A stretch of 64,000 nt of DNA from Olsenella sp. An293 (lineage in GTDB: Bacteria > Actinomycetota > Coriobacteriia > Coriobacteriales > Atopobiaceae), in contig NZ_NFIT01000010.1 of the NCBI RefSeq assembly GCF_002159495.1, positions 24,504-88,503 on the forward strand. Direction: 5' to 3'. A program made the translations under genes and the position numbers. The notes under the pieces are model-generated. The model was not told the origin of the DNA and did not search any database. It was given only the letters and a program-made list of their open reading frames with translations. Below, in pieces: positions 1 to 7,929 of this stretch; the first letter of the stretch is position 1, and every line of letters starts with the position of its first letter.

Positions 1-1
1 G

Positions 2-781
2 CGCATCCACACGGCGGGGCAGGCGCTCGCCGCGGTGGCGCGTGCCCGTGCCGCGGGGCTCGACACGTCCTGCGACCTCATGTGCGGCTTGCCGGGCCAG
101 ACCGAGGATAGCTGGCGGCGCACGCTCGCCGGCATCGCCGCCGCCGCGCCGGACCACGTCTCGGTCTACCCGCTCACGCTCGAGGAGGGGACGCCGCTCG
201 CGCGCCAGGCCGAGGAGGACCCCGCGCTCGATCCGAACCCCGACCTCCAGGCCTGGTGCATGGAGGAGGCGCGCCGCACGCTCGCGGCGGCGGGCTACGG
301 GCCCTACGAGGTCGCGAGCTACGCGCGGCCCGGCCACGAGTGCCGTCACAACATCGCGTACTGGACGGGCGAGAGCTACCTCGGGATCGGCCGGTCCGCC
401 GCGGGCATGCTCGCGGCGGGGGAGTGGGACGCCCTCGCGGAGCTCCTGGGCGGCGAGCCGGCGGGCGCGGGCACGGCGCGCGTGCGCTACGTGCAGGCAG
501 ACGACGCCGCCACCCGCTTTGACGTGGAGCGCCTCACCGCGCGCGAGGCCGTGGCAGAGGACCTCATGCTCGGCATGCGCATGACGCGCGGCGTCCCCCC
601 GGCGCTTCTCGGCCGGGCGCGGTCCCTGGCGGGCGAGAAGAACGTGGACGCCGCGGTGGGACGGGCGCTCTCGCGAGGACTTGCCGCCTGGACCTCCGAG
701 GGGCGCCTCGCGCCGACGGAGCGCGGGTGGCTGCTCGGCAACGAGCTCTACGGCCTCATGTGGGACCTCGCCGCGGATTAA
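2..781 (+). CDS. hemW: HemW-like radical SAM heme chaperone / coproporphyrinogen III oxidase-like, 3' part
   Basis: The reading frame is open from base 2, so the N-terminal half with the radical SAM cysteines lies outside the window; about 259 C-terminal residues are visible. The GLPGQT motif close to the left edge, the stretch YEVASYARPGHECRHN and the following AYWTGESYLGIG are typical of the HemW/HemN family after its SAM barrel. HemW is known as a heme-binding chaperone that inserts heme into target proteins and lacks true coproporphyrinogen oxidase activity; telling the two apart needs the missing N terminus. In Firmicutes hemW precedes hrcA-grpE-dnaK-dnaJ; here dnaJ follows only after a 5.5 kb accessory block. 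Confidence 0.88.
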   Translation, partial: RIHTAGQALAAVARARAAGLDTSCDLMCGLPGQTEDSWRRTLAGIAAAAPDHVSVYPLTLEEGTPLARQAEEDPALDPNPDLQAWCMEEARRTLAAAGYGPYEVASYARPGHECRHNIAYWTGESYLGIGRSAAGMLAAGEWDALAELLGGEPAGAGTARVRYVQADDAATRFDVERLTAREAVAEDLMLGMRMTRGVPPALLGRARSLAGEKNVDAAVGRALSRGLAAWTSEGRLAPTERGWLLGNELYGLMWDLAAD

Positions 782-864
782 TAGCGGCCGTCCGCCAGCT
801 CCCTGGCGCCTGCGCGTCGGCCCGCGGCTATGATGGGGCCAGCACAAGGAGAGAGGAGCTTTGC

Positions 865-1635
865 ATGAAGAGGTTCTCTGCACGTAGGGGAGGGCTGCTC
901 GCCTTTGTCGCGACGGTCCTTCTCGCTGGGGCGCTCTTCCCCGTCACGGCGCTCGCCGCCGGCACGCGGGACATGTACCGCATGTACAACCCCAACTCGG
1001 GCGAGCACTTCTACACCGCCGAGGCCGCCGAGCGCAACTCGCTGGCCGCCGCCGGCTGGAAGTACGAGGGCGTGGGCTGGGTCGCGCCCGAGTCGTCCGA
1101 CGTCCCGGTCTACCGCCTCTACTCCGGGACCGACCACCACTACACCGCCTCCGCCGAGGAGCGCGACCAGCTCGTGGCCGCCGGCTGGAAGTACGAGGGC
1201 GTGGGCTGGTACTCGGGCGGCGACGTCCCGGTCTACCGCCAGTTCAATCCCAACGTGAACCCCGCGGCGCCCACCAACAACTCCGGCAGCCACAACTACA
1301 CCACCTCCGCGGCCGAGAACGACCAGCTCGTGGCCGCCGGCTGGAGGGCCGAGGGCGTGGGCTGGTACGCCGAGGGCGCCGGCCGCGGCCCGACGGCCGA
1401 CGAGCTCGCGTCGCTGCCCAAGCCGCCCGCGCAGCCCTCGAACCCCGGCGGGTCCGGCTCCGGCGGCGGGGCGACCAACCCCACCCCCGCCGTGGTCTAC
1501 TGGGTGTCCGGCGGCAGCGTGTACCACACCACGCCCGACTGCCCGTCGCTCAAGCGCTCGCACAACATCAAGTCCGGCTCCATCCAGCAGGCCATCGCCG
1601 CCGGCAAGGGCCGCGTTTGCAGGAACTGCTCGTAG
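865..1635 (+). CDS. Secreted DUF5648-repeat protein
   Basis: A 256-residue protein. The ATG at 865 is chosen because GAGAGGAG lies just upstream and the product then begins with a clear signal peptide (basic start, hydrophobic core, cleavage near ALAA-GT). After cleavage come about three repeats built around MYRMYNPNSGEHFYT, AAGWKYEGVGW and similar, the DUF5648 pattern found in exported proteins of gut actinobacteria and Firmicutes. A Pro/Gly/Ser linker (around residues 190-212) leads to a short C-terminal module with spaced Cys and His residues (YHTTPDCPSL ... VCRNCS) that looks metal-binding. Function is unknown; cell-surface or extracellular binding is inference. A TATGAT -10-like hexamer is at 829-834. 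Confidence 0.8.
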   Translation: MKRFSARRGGLLAFVATVLLAGALFPVTALAAGTRDMYRMYNPNSGEHFYTAEAAERNSLAAAGWKYEGVGWVAPESSDVPVYRLYSGTDHHYTASAEERDQLVAAGWKYEGVGWYSGGDVPVYRQFNPNVNPAAPTNNSGSHNYTTSAAENDQLVAAGWRAEGVGWYAEGAGRGPTADELASLPKPPAQPSNPGGSGSGGGATNPTPAVVYWVSGGSVYHTTPDCPSLKRSHNIKSGSIQQAIAAGKGRVCRNCS

Positions 1636-1720
1636 CGCACCGCGCGCGGGCGGGCGTTGGGTTTTTCCTGCTTGCAAAACCCCGCACGTCGCGCCTGGTG
1701 ACCGCCACTTGCTTACAAAA

Positions 1721-1749
1721 CCCCGCCCGTCGCGCGACGGGCGGGGTTT
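1721..1749. terminator. Strong hairpin between convergent genes
   Basis: CCCCGCCCGTCG pairs perfectly with CGACGGGCGGGG around a two-base centre, with AAAA before and TTT after. It lies between the DUF5648 gene and the convergent fic gene, so it could stop transcription from both sides. Confidence 0.75.
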
Positions 1750-1794
1750 CTGCTTACGATTCTCGGGCCGTCGCGCCCGTCGGTGCCGCGACGC

Positions 1795-2919
1795 TCATTC
1801 CGCGCGCACGTATCCGGTCTGCCTGCCGGCGCCGACCTTCCTGATGACGCCGTCTGCCAGCAGCGCAGAGAGCGATCGCTTGACGGTCACCTCGCTGAGG
1901 TCGGGACACTCATCGAGGACCATCGCCTTGGTGACTTTTCCAACGTGTCGATTAAAAACGTCTCGGACTCGGTCAACCGCTCGCTCCCTTCCGGGGCGGG
2001 CGGCGCCCATGCGACCCTCAAGCTCCCGGTAAGCTGCGAGGATGATGCCGAGCAGATAGCGCACGAAGGGAGCCTCGTCGTTTGTCCCCTCCGCCCAGCC
2101 CGTCGAGCTCTGCGCGAGCGCCTCATAGTACTGGTCGCGACTCCGCTCTATGAGGTGCTCGATACTGATGAACTGCGGCACCAGGTAGCCTGCCCGCTCA
2201 AGAAGAAGAACCGTGATCAGACGGCTCATGCGACCGTTGCCGTCATTGAACGGGTGGATGCTCACGAAGTCAAACGTGAACCGTGCGGCGAGAAGGGCCG
2301 GGTCACACGATTCGGAGCGAAAGGCATCGTCGTATGTCTCGCAGAGCCTCGCCACGGCGTCGGGCGTGAGGTGGGCCGGAGTGGGTCGAAAGCGCAACGA
2401 CGTGCTGCCGTCTGCGTTGCGCGTGACGATTTGGCTGTCCGCGTCTTTCCAGGACCCTCCAAACGACAACGGCGTATGGGCGAGAAGATCACGATGGAGC
2501 TGCAGTATGACTCCTGGAGTGACGGGGATGTAGTCGTGTTGTTCGTGAATGAGCGCGAGCACGTCGCGATAGCCGGCAATCTCTTCCTCGGCGCGCGTCC
2601 TTGGGGAATCCGAACGGGTGACAAGGTCTTCGAGTCGCCGCTCGGTGGTAACGATGCCCTCGATGCGGTTGGAAGCGCCGACGCTCTGAGCCTGAGCCGT
2701 CTCGAGAAGGTCCTCGAGCAGGTCTGGTCGCGTCTCGGTCCAAAGCGCCTGACGTCCTTTGTACTCGCGGATCGCAAGGAGCAGGTTGGTCACCGGAGTT
2801 GCCTGGAGCGAGGGGGGGTACGGTGAGGTAGTCAAACGTCCGCATAGGGCACCTTTGGTATCACGAGATTTGCTTTCGGTATCATAGTAGCACCCACTGA
2901 TACCGAACATGTGTATCAA
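1795..2919 (-). CDS. Fic family protein (probable AMPylase) with N-terminal inhibitory helix
   Basis: Up to 374 residues. The core motif HPFNDGNGR (residues 222-230) matches the Fic signature HPFx(D/E)GNGRxxR, including catalytic His and Arg. An (S/T)xxxE(G/N)-type helix, SNRIEG at residues 83-88, lies N-terminal of the core, the arrangement of class II self-inhibited Fic enzymes. The C terminus looks like a winged helix (VTKAMVLDECPDLSEVTVKRSLSAL is split by a short turn), common in stand-alone Fic proteins. Fic enzymes usually transfer AMP to a target hydroxyl; the target here is unknown. The start is uncertain: ATGs exist at 2919 and 2910, but a TTG at 2835 would place the whole repeat cluster at 2854-2918 in the untranslated leader. 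GC content appears lower than in the flanking core genes, hinting at transfer. Confidence 0.85.
   Translation of the reverse strand: MIHMFGISGCYYDTESKSRDTKGALCGRLTTSPYPPSLQATPVTNLLLAIREYKGRQALWTETRPDLLEDLLETAQAQSVGASNRIEGIVTTERRLEDLVTRSDSPRTRAEEEIAGYRDVLALIHEQHDYIPVTPGVILQLHRDLLAHTPLSFGGSWKDADSQIVTRNADGSTSLRFRPTPAHLTPDAVARLCETYDDAFRSESCDPALLAARFTFDFVSIHPFNDGNGRMSRLITVLLLERAGYLVPQFISIEHLIERSRDQYYEALAQSSTGWAEGTNDEAPFVRYLLGIILAAYRELEGRMGAARPGRERAVDRVRDVFNRHVGKVTKAMVLDECPDLSEVTVKRSLSALLADGVIRKVGAGRQTGYVRAE
2854..2918. promoter_or_regulatory. Operator-like repeat cluster upstream of fic
   Basis: TTCGGTATCA (2875-2884) and TGATACCGAA (2898-2907) form a perfect 10-bp inverted repeat. A third half-site, TTTGGTATCA (2854-2863), has one mismatch and starts 21 bp, two helical turns, before the second. 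A weaker half-site ending GTATCA is at 2909-2918. Such phased half-sites suggest binding of a dimeric repressor. No dedicated regulator gene is adjacent; control by the winged-helix end of the Fic protein itself is inference. Confidence 0.6.
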
Positions 2920-3051
2920 AGAGGGCTATTTCGGACATGGTGGGCTACCGTTCGGACAAGGTGTGTTGTGAGCGGCGGGGCGCTCGGATAAAGTTTTTCT
3001 CAGTATGGGAATGCCCCGCCAGAGGGGCGGTCGATCGAGAGGGAGGCCCTC

Positions 3052-3435
3052 ATGCCGCAGTCGAGAAGAACCATCGGGGGGTCGCCGAAGGTTAGGGGGT
3101 AGGGGCCTTCGCGGCGCCCTCGTGTGCGCGATCGCTCTGGTGGCGTGCTGCGCACTGCTGCTCGTTCCTCGCGTTGCGCGAGCTGCTAGTTCGGGCTGGA
3201 ACGCGGAAACGAAGACCTATACGGTCAACGGGACCGAGAGGACGTCTCCGCCCGCGCGGACCTCTCGAGGTTCGGCGACGCCGCCTCCGTCTCCGGCTGG
3301 GCCGCCGACGCGATGTCCTGGGCCGTCGCGGAGGGCGTCTTCAACGGAAACGGCCAGGGGCTGCTGGAGCCCGGGCGCGCCATCGCCCGCTCCGAGCTCT
3401 GCGCCGTCCTCATGAACTGGGAGGCCAGGGAGTAG
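3052..3435 (+). pseudogene. Relic of an SLH-domain surface protein
   Basis: The ATG at 3052 has a GGGAGG-type ribosome site. Its frame reads about 16 codons, then stops. A signal-peptide-like segment (ALVCAIALVACCALLLV ... RVARAASSG) continues in a second frame. From about 3241 the original frame resumes with a complete S-layer homology module beginning [11 protein letters not shown] and ending AVLMNWEARE. That module closely resembles the last SLH module of the intact surface protein at 59902-62517 ([11 protein letters not shown] ... ALLMN). The middle of the gene is therefore deleted and the reading frame broken at two points. An intact 136-residue frame also crosses the locus from 3005 but does not encode the SLH module. 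Confidence 0.7.
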
Positions 3436-3482
3436 TTCCGAGCGCCCGGGCGGCCGCGCCCGGGCTCTCCCCGTGCCCGCCC

Positions 3483-3620
3483 CCGGCGAACTCTGGCTTT
3501 TCTGTATACTGAGCGGGCACTCAACGAGAGCCCCACGCGTTCGCGCAGGTCAGCGAGTCGCCCGTTCTTCTCGCCCCGTTAAGTGCCCTCGCAGTGTACA
3601 GAAAACCCCAAGTTCGCCGG
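3483..3620. repeat. Large imperfect inverted repeat (44-nt arms) between convergent genes
   Basis: Arms 3483-3526 and 3577-3620 match at 37 of 44 positions by eye. The arm ends CCGGCGAA/TTCGCCGG are exact and the CTGTATAC/GTGTACAG section is close to exact. The 50-nt loop carries GTTCTTCTC at 3564-3572. It occupies most of the gap between the SLH relic and hipA, so it may act as a two-way terminator or be a mobile repeat remnant. Confidence 0.75.
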
Positions 3621-3649
3621 AGGGCGGCCTCACGCCGGCGTCCCGCACC

Positions 3650-4939
3650 TTAGAGAAGCGCCAGGGTGATCCGGCAGTTCTCGGCAATCGCCGGGAGCAG
3701 ACGCTCACGCAGCTCGTCCGAGCCCGGGGCGCCCTGGCGCTGCGAGAAGGCAAGCTCCAAAGCGGGGGGAATCCGCTGCGCCAGGTCTGCCATAAGGTCG
3801 ACGCAGGCCTTGGCCGTGATGCCGCAGGCATCGAGCCTCTTGGATAAGGTGAGGTCATGCGCGCCCGCGTACCGCTCGACGGCGCCCGAGCCCACGCGTC
3901 CCACGCGGTTCTCTCCTCCGATGGACATGGCAAGCCTGCCGCGGCGTCGGAACCGCTCGTAGGCAAGGCCGGAGGCTACGTCGTACATCGGGGCCAGGAT
4001 GGCGTTGTTGTCCGCGCCGAGGAGCAGCGAATAGTTTTTCGCGTGCGCGTCAGGCGCTCCGATCAGACAGTTGAAGAAGAGCTGCTGGGTAAAGAGGAGC
4101 AGGTTGCTCGAGGCGTGACGGGTCGTGGCAAGAAGCTCGAGGATGTCGCGGGCTGCCGGGCCGCCGTCCGCGGTGTACTTTCGCTCGGGCGGGCAGGAGA
4201 GCGCCTGGCAGAGGTCTTCCTGGTGAAGGCGTGCCACGACTCCGTTTGCAGCACGCAGACGGTCGAAGCGCTCGACCACGAGGGCCGGCTCGTCTTCAAA
4301 GGAGAGGTGCTCGACGCGGGCCGCGGCGATGCCGCACAGCTCGGCGCAGCGCAGACACATGAACTCGTTGAGGGCCTCGAGTCTCAGCCCGGCGATGCCG
4401 TTCTTGAAGATATGGGTCGTAGGCGCTGATCCATGGCATTCATACCAGCGACCGTCCTTGCGGGCGAGCGCGAACTTTCCTTGGTTGCCACCAAGTGACC
4501 AACGTTCCTCAAGGCCCATCCAAGAGGAGTCTTCCTCGTCGCGGATGGACTTCAGCCGAACCGCCACCTCGTGCTCGTCGAGCTCACGGTAATCTGCCGC
4601 CCGCGCGAGCGCACCGTCAGTGAGCTCGGGCGGACAGACCTGCACCGCCCCAGGGCAGTCGAGCCCGATGCGGGCGAGAAGTGCCACGGGGTTGCCGGCA
4701 GACACATCGTACTGGCGGGCGATGGCCCTGCGCTGGCGCTCGCTGTCGGGCAGCAGACCAAGGAGGTAGGGCAGAACCACGGCATCGCGATAGATGCGGT
4801 TGGTGACGGGCATGGACAGGGAGAGGGGTGGTCCCTGATAGGCGTCGTCATAGGCAAAGCTCACGACGCCATGGCCGTCTTGGTGGAGGTATCCGGCAAG
4901 CGTGCCGGCTATGAGGACGTGGAGGGTCTGCTCGCGCAT
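3650..4939 (-). CDS. hipA: HipA-family serine/threonine kinase toxin
   Basis: A 429-residue HipA-like kinase. Visible signatures are the glycine loop SLGGNQGK (148-155), ERFDR (223-227), HQEDLCQ (239-245), the catalytic DAHAKN (297-302, Asp297) and the metal-binding APMYD (Asp320). HipA toxins phosphorylate aminoacyl-tRNA synthetases (GltX in E. coli) and induce growth arrest; the substrate of this homologue is not known. It starts six bases after the antitoxin gene stop, as expected for a hipBA operon. All kinase residues I can check are present, so it should be active. Confidence 0.88.
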   Translation of the reverse strand: MREQTLHVLIAGTLAGYLHQDGHGVVSFAYDDAYQGPPLSLSMPVTNRIYRDAVVLPYLLGLLPDSERQRRAIARQYDVSAGNPVALLARIGLDCPGAVQVCPPELTDGALARAADYRELDEHEVAVRLKSIRDEEDSSWMGLEERWSLGGNQGKFALARKDGRWYECHGSAPTTHIFKNGIAGLRLEALNEFMCLRCAELCGIAAARVEHLSFEDEPALVVERFDRLRAANGVVARLHQEDLCQALSCPPERKYTADGGPAARDILELLATTRHASSNLLLFTQQLFFNCLIGAPDAHAKNYSLLLGADNNAILAPMYDVASGLAYERFRRRGRLAMSIGGENRVGRVGSGAVERYAGAHDLTLSKRLDACGITAKACVDLMADLAQRIPPALELAFSQRQGAPGSDELRERLLPAIAENCRITLALL

Positions 4940-4945
4940 GGCCTG

Positions 4946-5392
4946 TTACCTCAGCGTTCGTCGGAGCTGCTCGTCGGTGACCTCTCGCAGAAGGGCGAGG
5001 TGGTCTTCCAGGCTCGGAACCCCAACGTTGCGTGCCTCGGGCGAGGGGGAGCCATCGTTTCCGACAGCGGAGGGCGCGATGCACGTGGGAGAGGGTACGG
5101 CTTGGCCTTGCGGGGGCGTGACATCAGAGGTCCGCACCTCGTCGACAGGCGCGGAGCCGTCTCGAACCACGAGCTCGAGCCCAAGCGCGGAGAGGCTCGC
5201 AAGCAGCTTGTCGAGTCTCATCCCCGTGGCGTCACCGAGCTCGAGGGATGCGAGGGTGCGCTCGGAGACTCCCGAGGCACGTGCGAGCTGCGCTCGCGTG
5301 AGACCCTGCCGCTCTCTCGCGCGCCGGACGCTGATTCCCGCTTGGCGTGGAATGGTGATGACGGCTTCTGTCATGGTCCCCCAATCATGCAA
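4946..5392 (-). CDS. hipB: HipB-like antitoxin, XRE-family HTH
   Basis: 148 residues. Residues about 18-75 form a helix-turn-helix (SVRRARERQGLTRAQLARASGVSERTL with a break), the usual HipB DNA-binding fold. The rest is Pro/Ser-rich and ends with a short helix that may contact HipA. The ATG at 5392 is preceded by AGGAGG; a second ATG at 5374 is an alternative with a weaker site. HipB normally neutralises HipA and represses its own operon, consistent with the dyad directly upstream. Confidence 0.82.
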   Translation of the reverse strand: MHDWGTMTEAVITIPRQAGISVRRARERQGLTRAQLARASGVSERTLASLELGDATGMRLDKLLASLSALGLELVVRDGSAPVDEVRTSDVTPPQGQAVPSPTCIAPSAVGNDGSPSPEARNVGVPSLEDHLALLREVTDEQLRRTLR

Positions 5393-5413
5393 CCTCCTGC
5401 CTATGAGTATACA

Positions 5414-5453
5414 TGCAATATTCTACAGATTCCAGATAATGCAAAATATTGCA
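5414..5453. promoter_or_regulatory. Probable hipBA operator
   Basis: TGCAATATT (5414-5422) and AATATTGCA (5445-5453) form a perfect 9-bp inverted repeat in an AT-rich patch 22 bases before the hipB start. The right half also sits in the near-palindrome TGCAAAATATTGCA. Position and symmetry fit autoregulation by the HipB dimer. Confidence 0.6.
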
Positions 5454-5560
5454 TATCCTTCGAGTCTGTAGCAGTTGCTACCTGCAAACTTGAGGGTCGC
5501 TTGAGCGTCTCTCGGCGCCAAGCTTCATCCTCAGCCTCAGGGTTCTTCTCGCGTCTGCAA

Positions 5561-5606
5561 GTTGGGGACAGTCCCCAACGTGCTGCAAATTGGGGACTGT
5601 CCCCAA
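5561..5606. repeat. Tandem palindromes TTGGGGAC(A/T)GTCCCCAA
   Basis: TTGGGGACAGTCCCCAA at 5562-5578 and TTGGGGACTGTCCCCAA at 5590-5606 lie in the 317-bp gap between divergent hipB and the dCMP deaminase. Palindromes of this sequence recur in gaps of Coriobacteriia and Clostridia genomes as I remember them. GTTCTTCTC occurs just upstream at 5542-5550. Together with the hipBA operator this is all I see in the gap apart from the deaminase leader. Confidence 0.7.
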
Positions 5607-5709
5607 CGAACAGAACAGGCGGACGTCCGGTGGCCCGCGCTTCCGGCCCCTTGCGCGGGCGCGGCAAATGCGCCATGCTAGCAGCGTAAACGGTCGAGAG
5701 GGGAGCGCC

Positions 5710-6180
5710 ATGCCGGGCAAGCGCACCGACGTCATCAGCTGGGACGAGTTCTTCATGAGGGCTGCCGTCGCGGCGAGCCTGCGCAGCAAGGACCCCAACA
5801 CGCAGGTGGGCGCCTGCATCGCCGACACCAACAACCGCATCCTCTCGGTGGGCTACAACGGCACGCCCCACGGCCTCAACGACGACGAGTTCCCCTGGGG
5901 CACCGCGGACGACCCGCTCTACGACAAGCACAACTACGTCATCCACGCCGAGGCCAACGCCATCCTCAACTACCGCGGCACCCTCAAGGACATGACGGGC
6001 GCCACCGTCTACGTGACCCTCTTCCCCTGCCACGAGTGCGCTAAGACGCTCGTCCAGGCGGGCATCGGCGAGGTCGTCTACCTCGACGACAAGTACGACG
6101 GCACGGAGGACAACCGCATCTCCAAGAACATCCTCGAGCGCTGCGGCGTGAGCTACCGCCAGATGTCGCTCGAGGAGTAG
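5710..6180 (+). CDS. dCMP deaminase family protein (ComEB-like)
   Basis: 156 residues with the zinc deaminase signatures HAEANAI (His and catalytic Glu) and PCHEC (two zinc cysteines). Length and the N-terminal region (SWDEFFMRAA, SKDPNTQVGA, GYNGTP) match deoxycytidylate deaminases, which convert dCMP to dUMP for thymidylate synthesis; ComEB belongs to the same family. The ATG at 5710 follows GGGGAGCGCC. It stands alone between hipB and the chaperone block. Together with Dut (38806) it would supply dUMP. Confidence 0.88.
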   Translation: MPGKRTDVISWDEFFMRAAVAASLRSKDPNTQVGACIADTNNRILSVGYNGTPHGLNDDEFPWGTADDPLYDKHNYVIHAEANAILNYRGTLKDMTGATVYVTLFPCHECAKTLVQAGIGEVVYLDDKYDGTEDNRISKNILERCGVSYRQMSLEE

Positions 6181-6332
6181 CCGGCCCTCCGTCCGGGACG
6201 CTGCCGCCGCCCCGGAGGCCACTCGCCCGGGCACGCCAACTGCGCGGATACCGTGGCGTTTCTCTCAACCCCCTGAATGGCGGGTATACTTCTCCCCATC
6301 TGTGACGTATCGCCAGCAGGGAGACATGCCAC

Positions 6333-7436
6333 ATGGCATCGATGAACGACAAGGACTACTACGCCATCCTCGGCGTCGAGAAGGACGCCTCCGCCGATGA
6401 GATCCGCAAGGCCTTCCAGACCAAGGCCCGCAAGCTCCACCCCGACGTCAACAAGGAACCCGACGCCGAGGAGCGCTTCAAGGAGGTCTCCGAGGCCTAT
6501 GCCGTCCTCTCCGACCCCGACAAGCGCAAGCGCTACGACGCCATGCGCTCCGGCAGCCCCTTCGCGGGCGGCGGCTACGGCGCCCCCGCCGGCACCGGCG
6601 GCTACGGCGACCCCTTCGGCGGCGGCCCCTTTGGCTGGGGCCCCTTCGGCGCCGGCTTCGGCGGGACGTCCCGTCAGCGCAGCTCGCGCGCGTACCGGCC
6701 CCGCGCCGGCGCCGACGTCATCTACGAGCTCACCGTCGACGCCGAGAAGGCCAAGGAGGGCGTGCGCCGCGGCGTGACCTACCAGCGCTACGCCACCTGC
6801 GACGTCTGCCACGGCTCCGGCTCCGTCCAGGCGGAGCGCCCCGAGACCTGCCCCACTTGCGGCGGCGCCGGCCACATCACTGTGGACACCGGCCTCTTTG
6901 GCGTCATGATGATGACCTGCCCCGAGTGCGAGGGCGCCGGCAAGGTCGTGGCCGACCCGTGCTCGGCCTGCGGCGGCTCGGGCCGCACGCTCACGGCGAG
7001 CGAGGTCGTCGTCGACGTGCCCGCGGGCAGCCACGACGGCGACGAGGTGCGCGTGGCCGGCATGGGCAACGCGGGCACTAACGGCTCGTCCACCGGCGAC
7101 TTCGTCTGCCGGGTCTGCGTCCCCGAGGAGCGCCTCACCCGCTCCCAGGCGAGCGGCTTCAACTTCATCGGGTTCGCGATCCCGTTTTTGGTGCTGGGGC
7201 TCGCCACCTCCACGCTGGCGTCGCTCTCGCTCATGGTGATCATCCCGGTGGTCGTGGGCGTGGTGCTCGTCGTGCGCGACGGCGTGCGGCCCGCGCCGCG
7301 CTGGTGGAGAAACGCGGGCGTCGCCGTGGCCAACGGAATCTCCAACGGCTTCATGATCGCGCTCGTCTTCGCAATGATGTTCTCCTGCACCTCGGGCCTC
7401 GGCCGCGGCGGCTACATGGGGTACTACTACTGGTAG
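6333..7436 (+). CDS. DnaJ-like protein with zinc domain and C-terminal membrane segments
   Basis: 367 residues. The N terminus is a J domain ([23 protein letters not shown] present), followed by a Gly/Phe-rich stretch (about 75-115). Four CxxCxGxG-type repeats follow ([32 protein letters not shown]) at about 150-230. Instead of the normal substrate-binding C-terminal domains, the protein runs after about residue 274 into hydrophobic segments (around 275-315 and 333-353) ending GYMGYYYW. It would therefore be a DnaK co-chaperone anchored in the membrane. The start ATG follows a GGGAGA site; a second ATG is three codons in. A TATACT -10-like hexamer is at 6285-6290. The true dnaJ lies downstream, so this is a paralogue. 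Confidence 0.82.
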   Translation: MASMNDKDYYAILGVEKDASADEIRKAFQTKARKLHPDVNKEPDAEERFKEVSEAYAVLSDPDKRKRYDAMRSGSPFAGGGYGAPAGTGGYGDPFGGGPFGWGPFGAGFGGTSRQRSSRAYRPRAGADVIYELTVDAEKAKEGVRRGVTYQRYATCDVCHGSGSVQAERPETCPTCGGAGHITVDTGLFGVMMMTCPECEGAGKVVADPCSACGGSGRTLTASEVVVDVPAGSHDGDEVRVAGMGNAGTNGSSTGDFVCRVCVPEERLTRSQASGFNFIGFAIPFLVLGLATSTLASLSLMVIIPVVVGVVLVVRDGVRPAPRWWRNAGVAVANGISNGFMIALVFAMMFSCTSGLGRGGYMGYYYW

Positions 7437-7437
7437 G

Positions 7438-7797
7438 CCCCGCGAGGGCGAGCGTGCCGCTGAGCCGGGCGCAGCCCCAAAGGGTCGCGTTTTTCGCGGC
7501 TGGGGCGCGTGTGCCGAGAAGTGCGTTGCGCCTTTGAGGGTCAGGGCACGACAGGCCGAGAAGAACGTTGCGCTTCTTGCGGTCAGGGCAGGCGCGGGCC
7601 GCGGTGCGCGCCTCGGTGCGCGGACGCCAGCTGGGCTTTTGCCGGGGCCTGTCTCCGACGTCGCCGTTCTTCTCGCCACCGACGCCCCGGTGAGTGCCCT
7701 CGCCCCCAAAGTCGCAACGCGCCGAAGGCCCCGTCGCGCCCTGGCCCCCAAAGTCAAAACGCCCGCGGCCCCGGCCCCGCGAGGGCGAGCGTGTCGC
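7438..7797. repeat. Repeat-rich intergenic island between the two dnaJ paralogues
   Basis: The 493-bp gap (7437-7929) is bounded by a 23-bp direct repeat, CCCCGCGAGGGCGAGCGTG plus four bases, at 7438-7460 and 7775-7797 with one mismatch. Inside are at least four related units. Two read on the minus strand (about 7512-7548 and 7555-7594; shared GCGCAACG followed by CTTCTCGGC) and two on the plus strand (about 7691-7725 and 7734-7760; shared GCCC, CCCCCAAAGTC, AACGC). GAGAAGAAC is at 7558-7566 and its complement at 7666-7674. No convincing gene is present. TATAAC at 7891-7896 may be the -10 of dnaJ. Confidence 0.65.
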
Positions 7798-7929
7798 CCC
7801 CGTCCCAGGCCCCGCGCGGCCCGTCGCCGCCCTTTTCAGAAAAGTGATAGCTTTGTGCCCTGCCGGGCTGCGCCCGCGCCCGTTTCGGGGTATAACACCC
7901 ACGGACGAAAACGAACGAGTTTCTGGAGT

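Noticed and set aside
5393..6234. Minus-strand frame opposite the dCMP deaminase
   Set aside because: Shadow of the deaminase; its end reads through the TTGGGGAC palindromes, which give artefact peptides of the type VGDSPQ.
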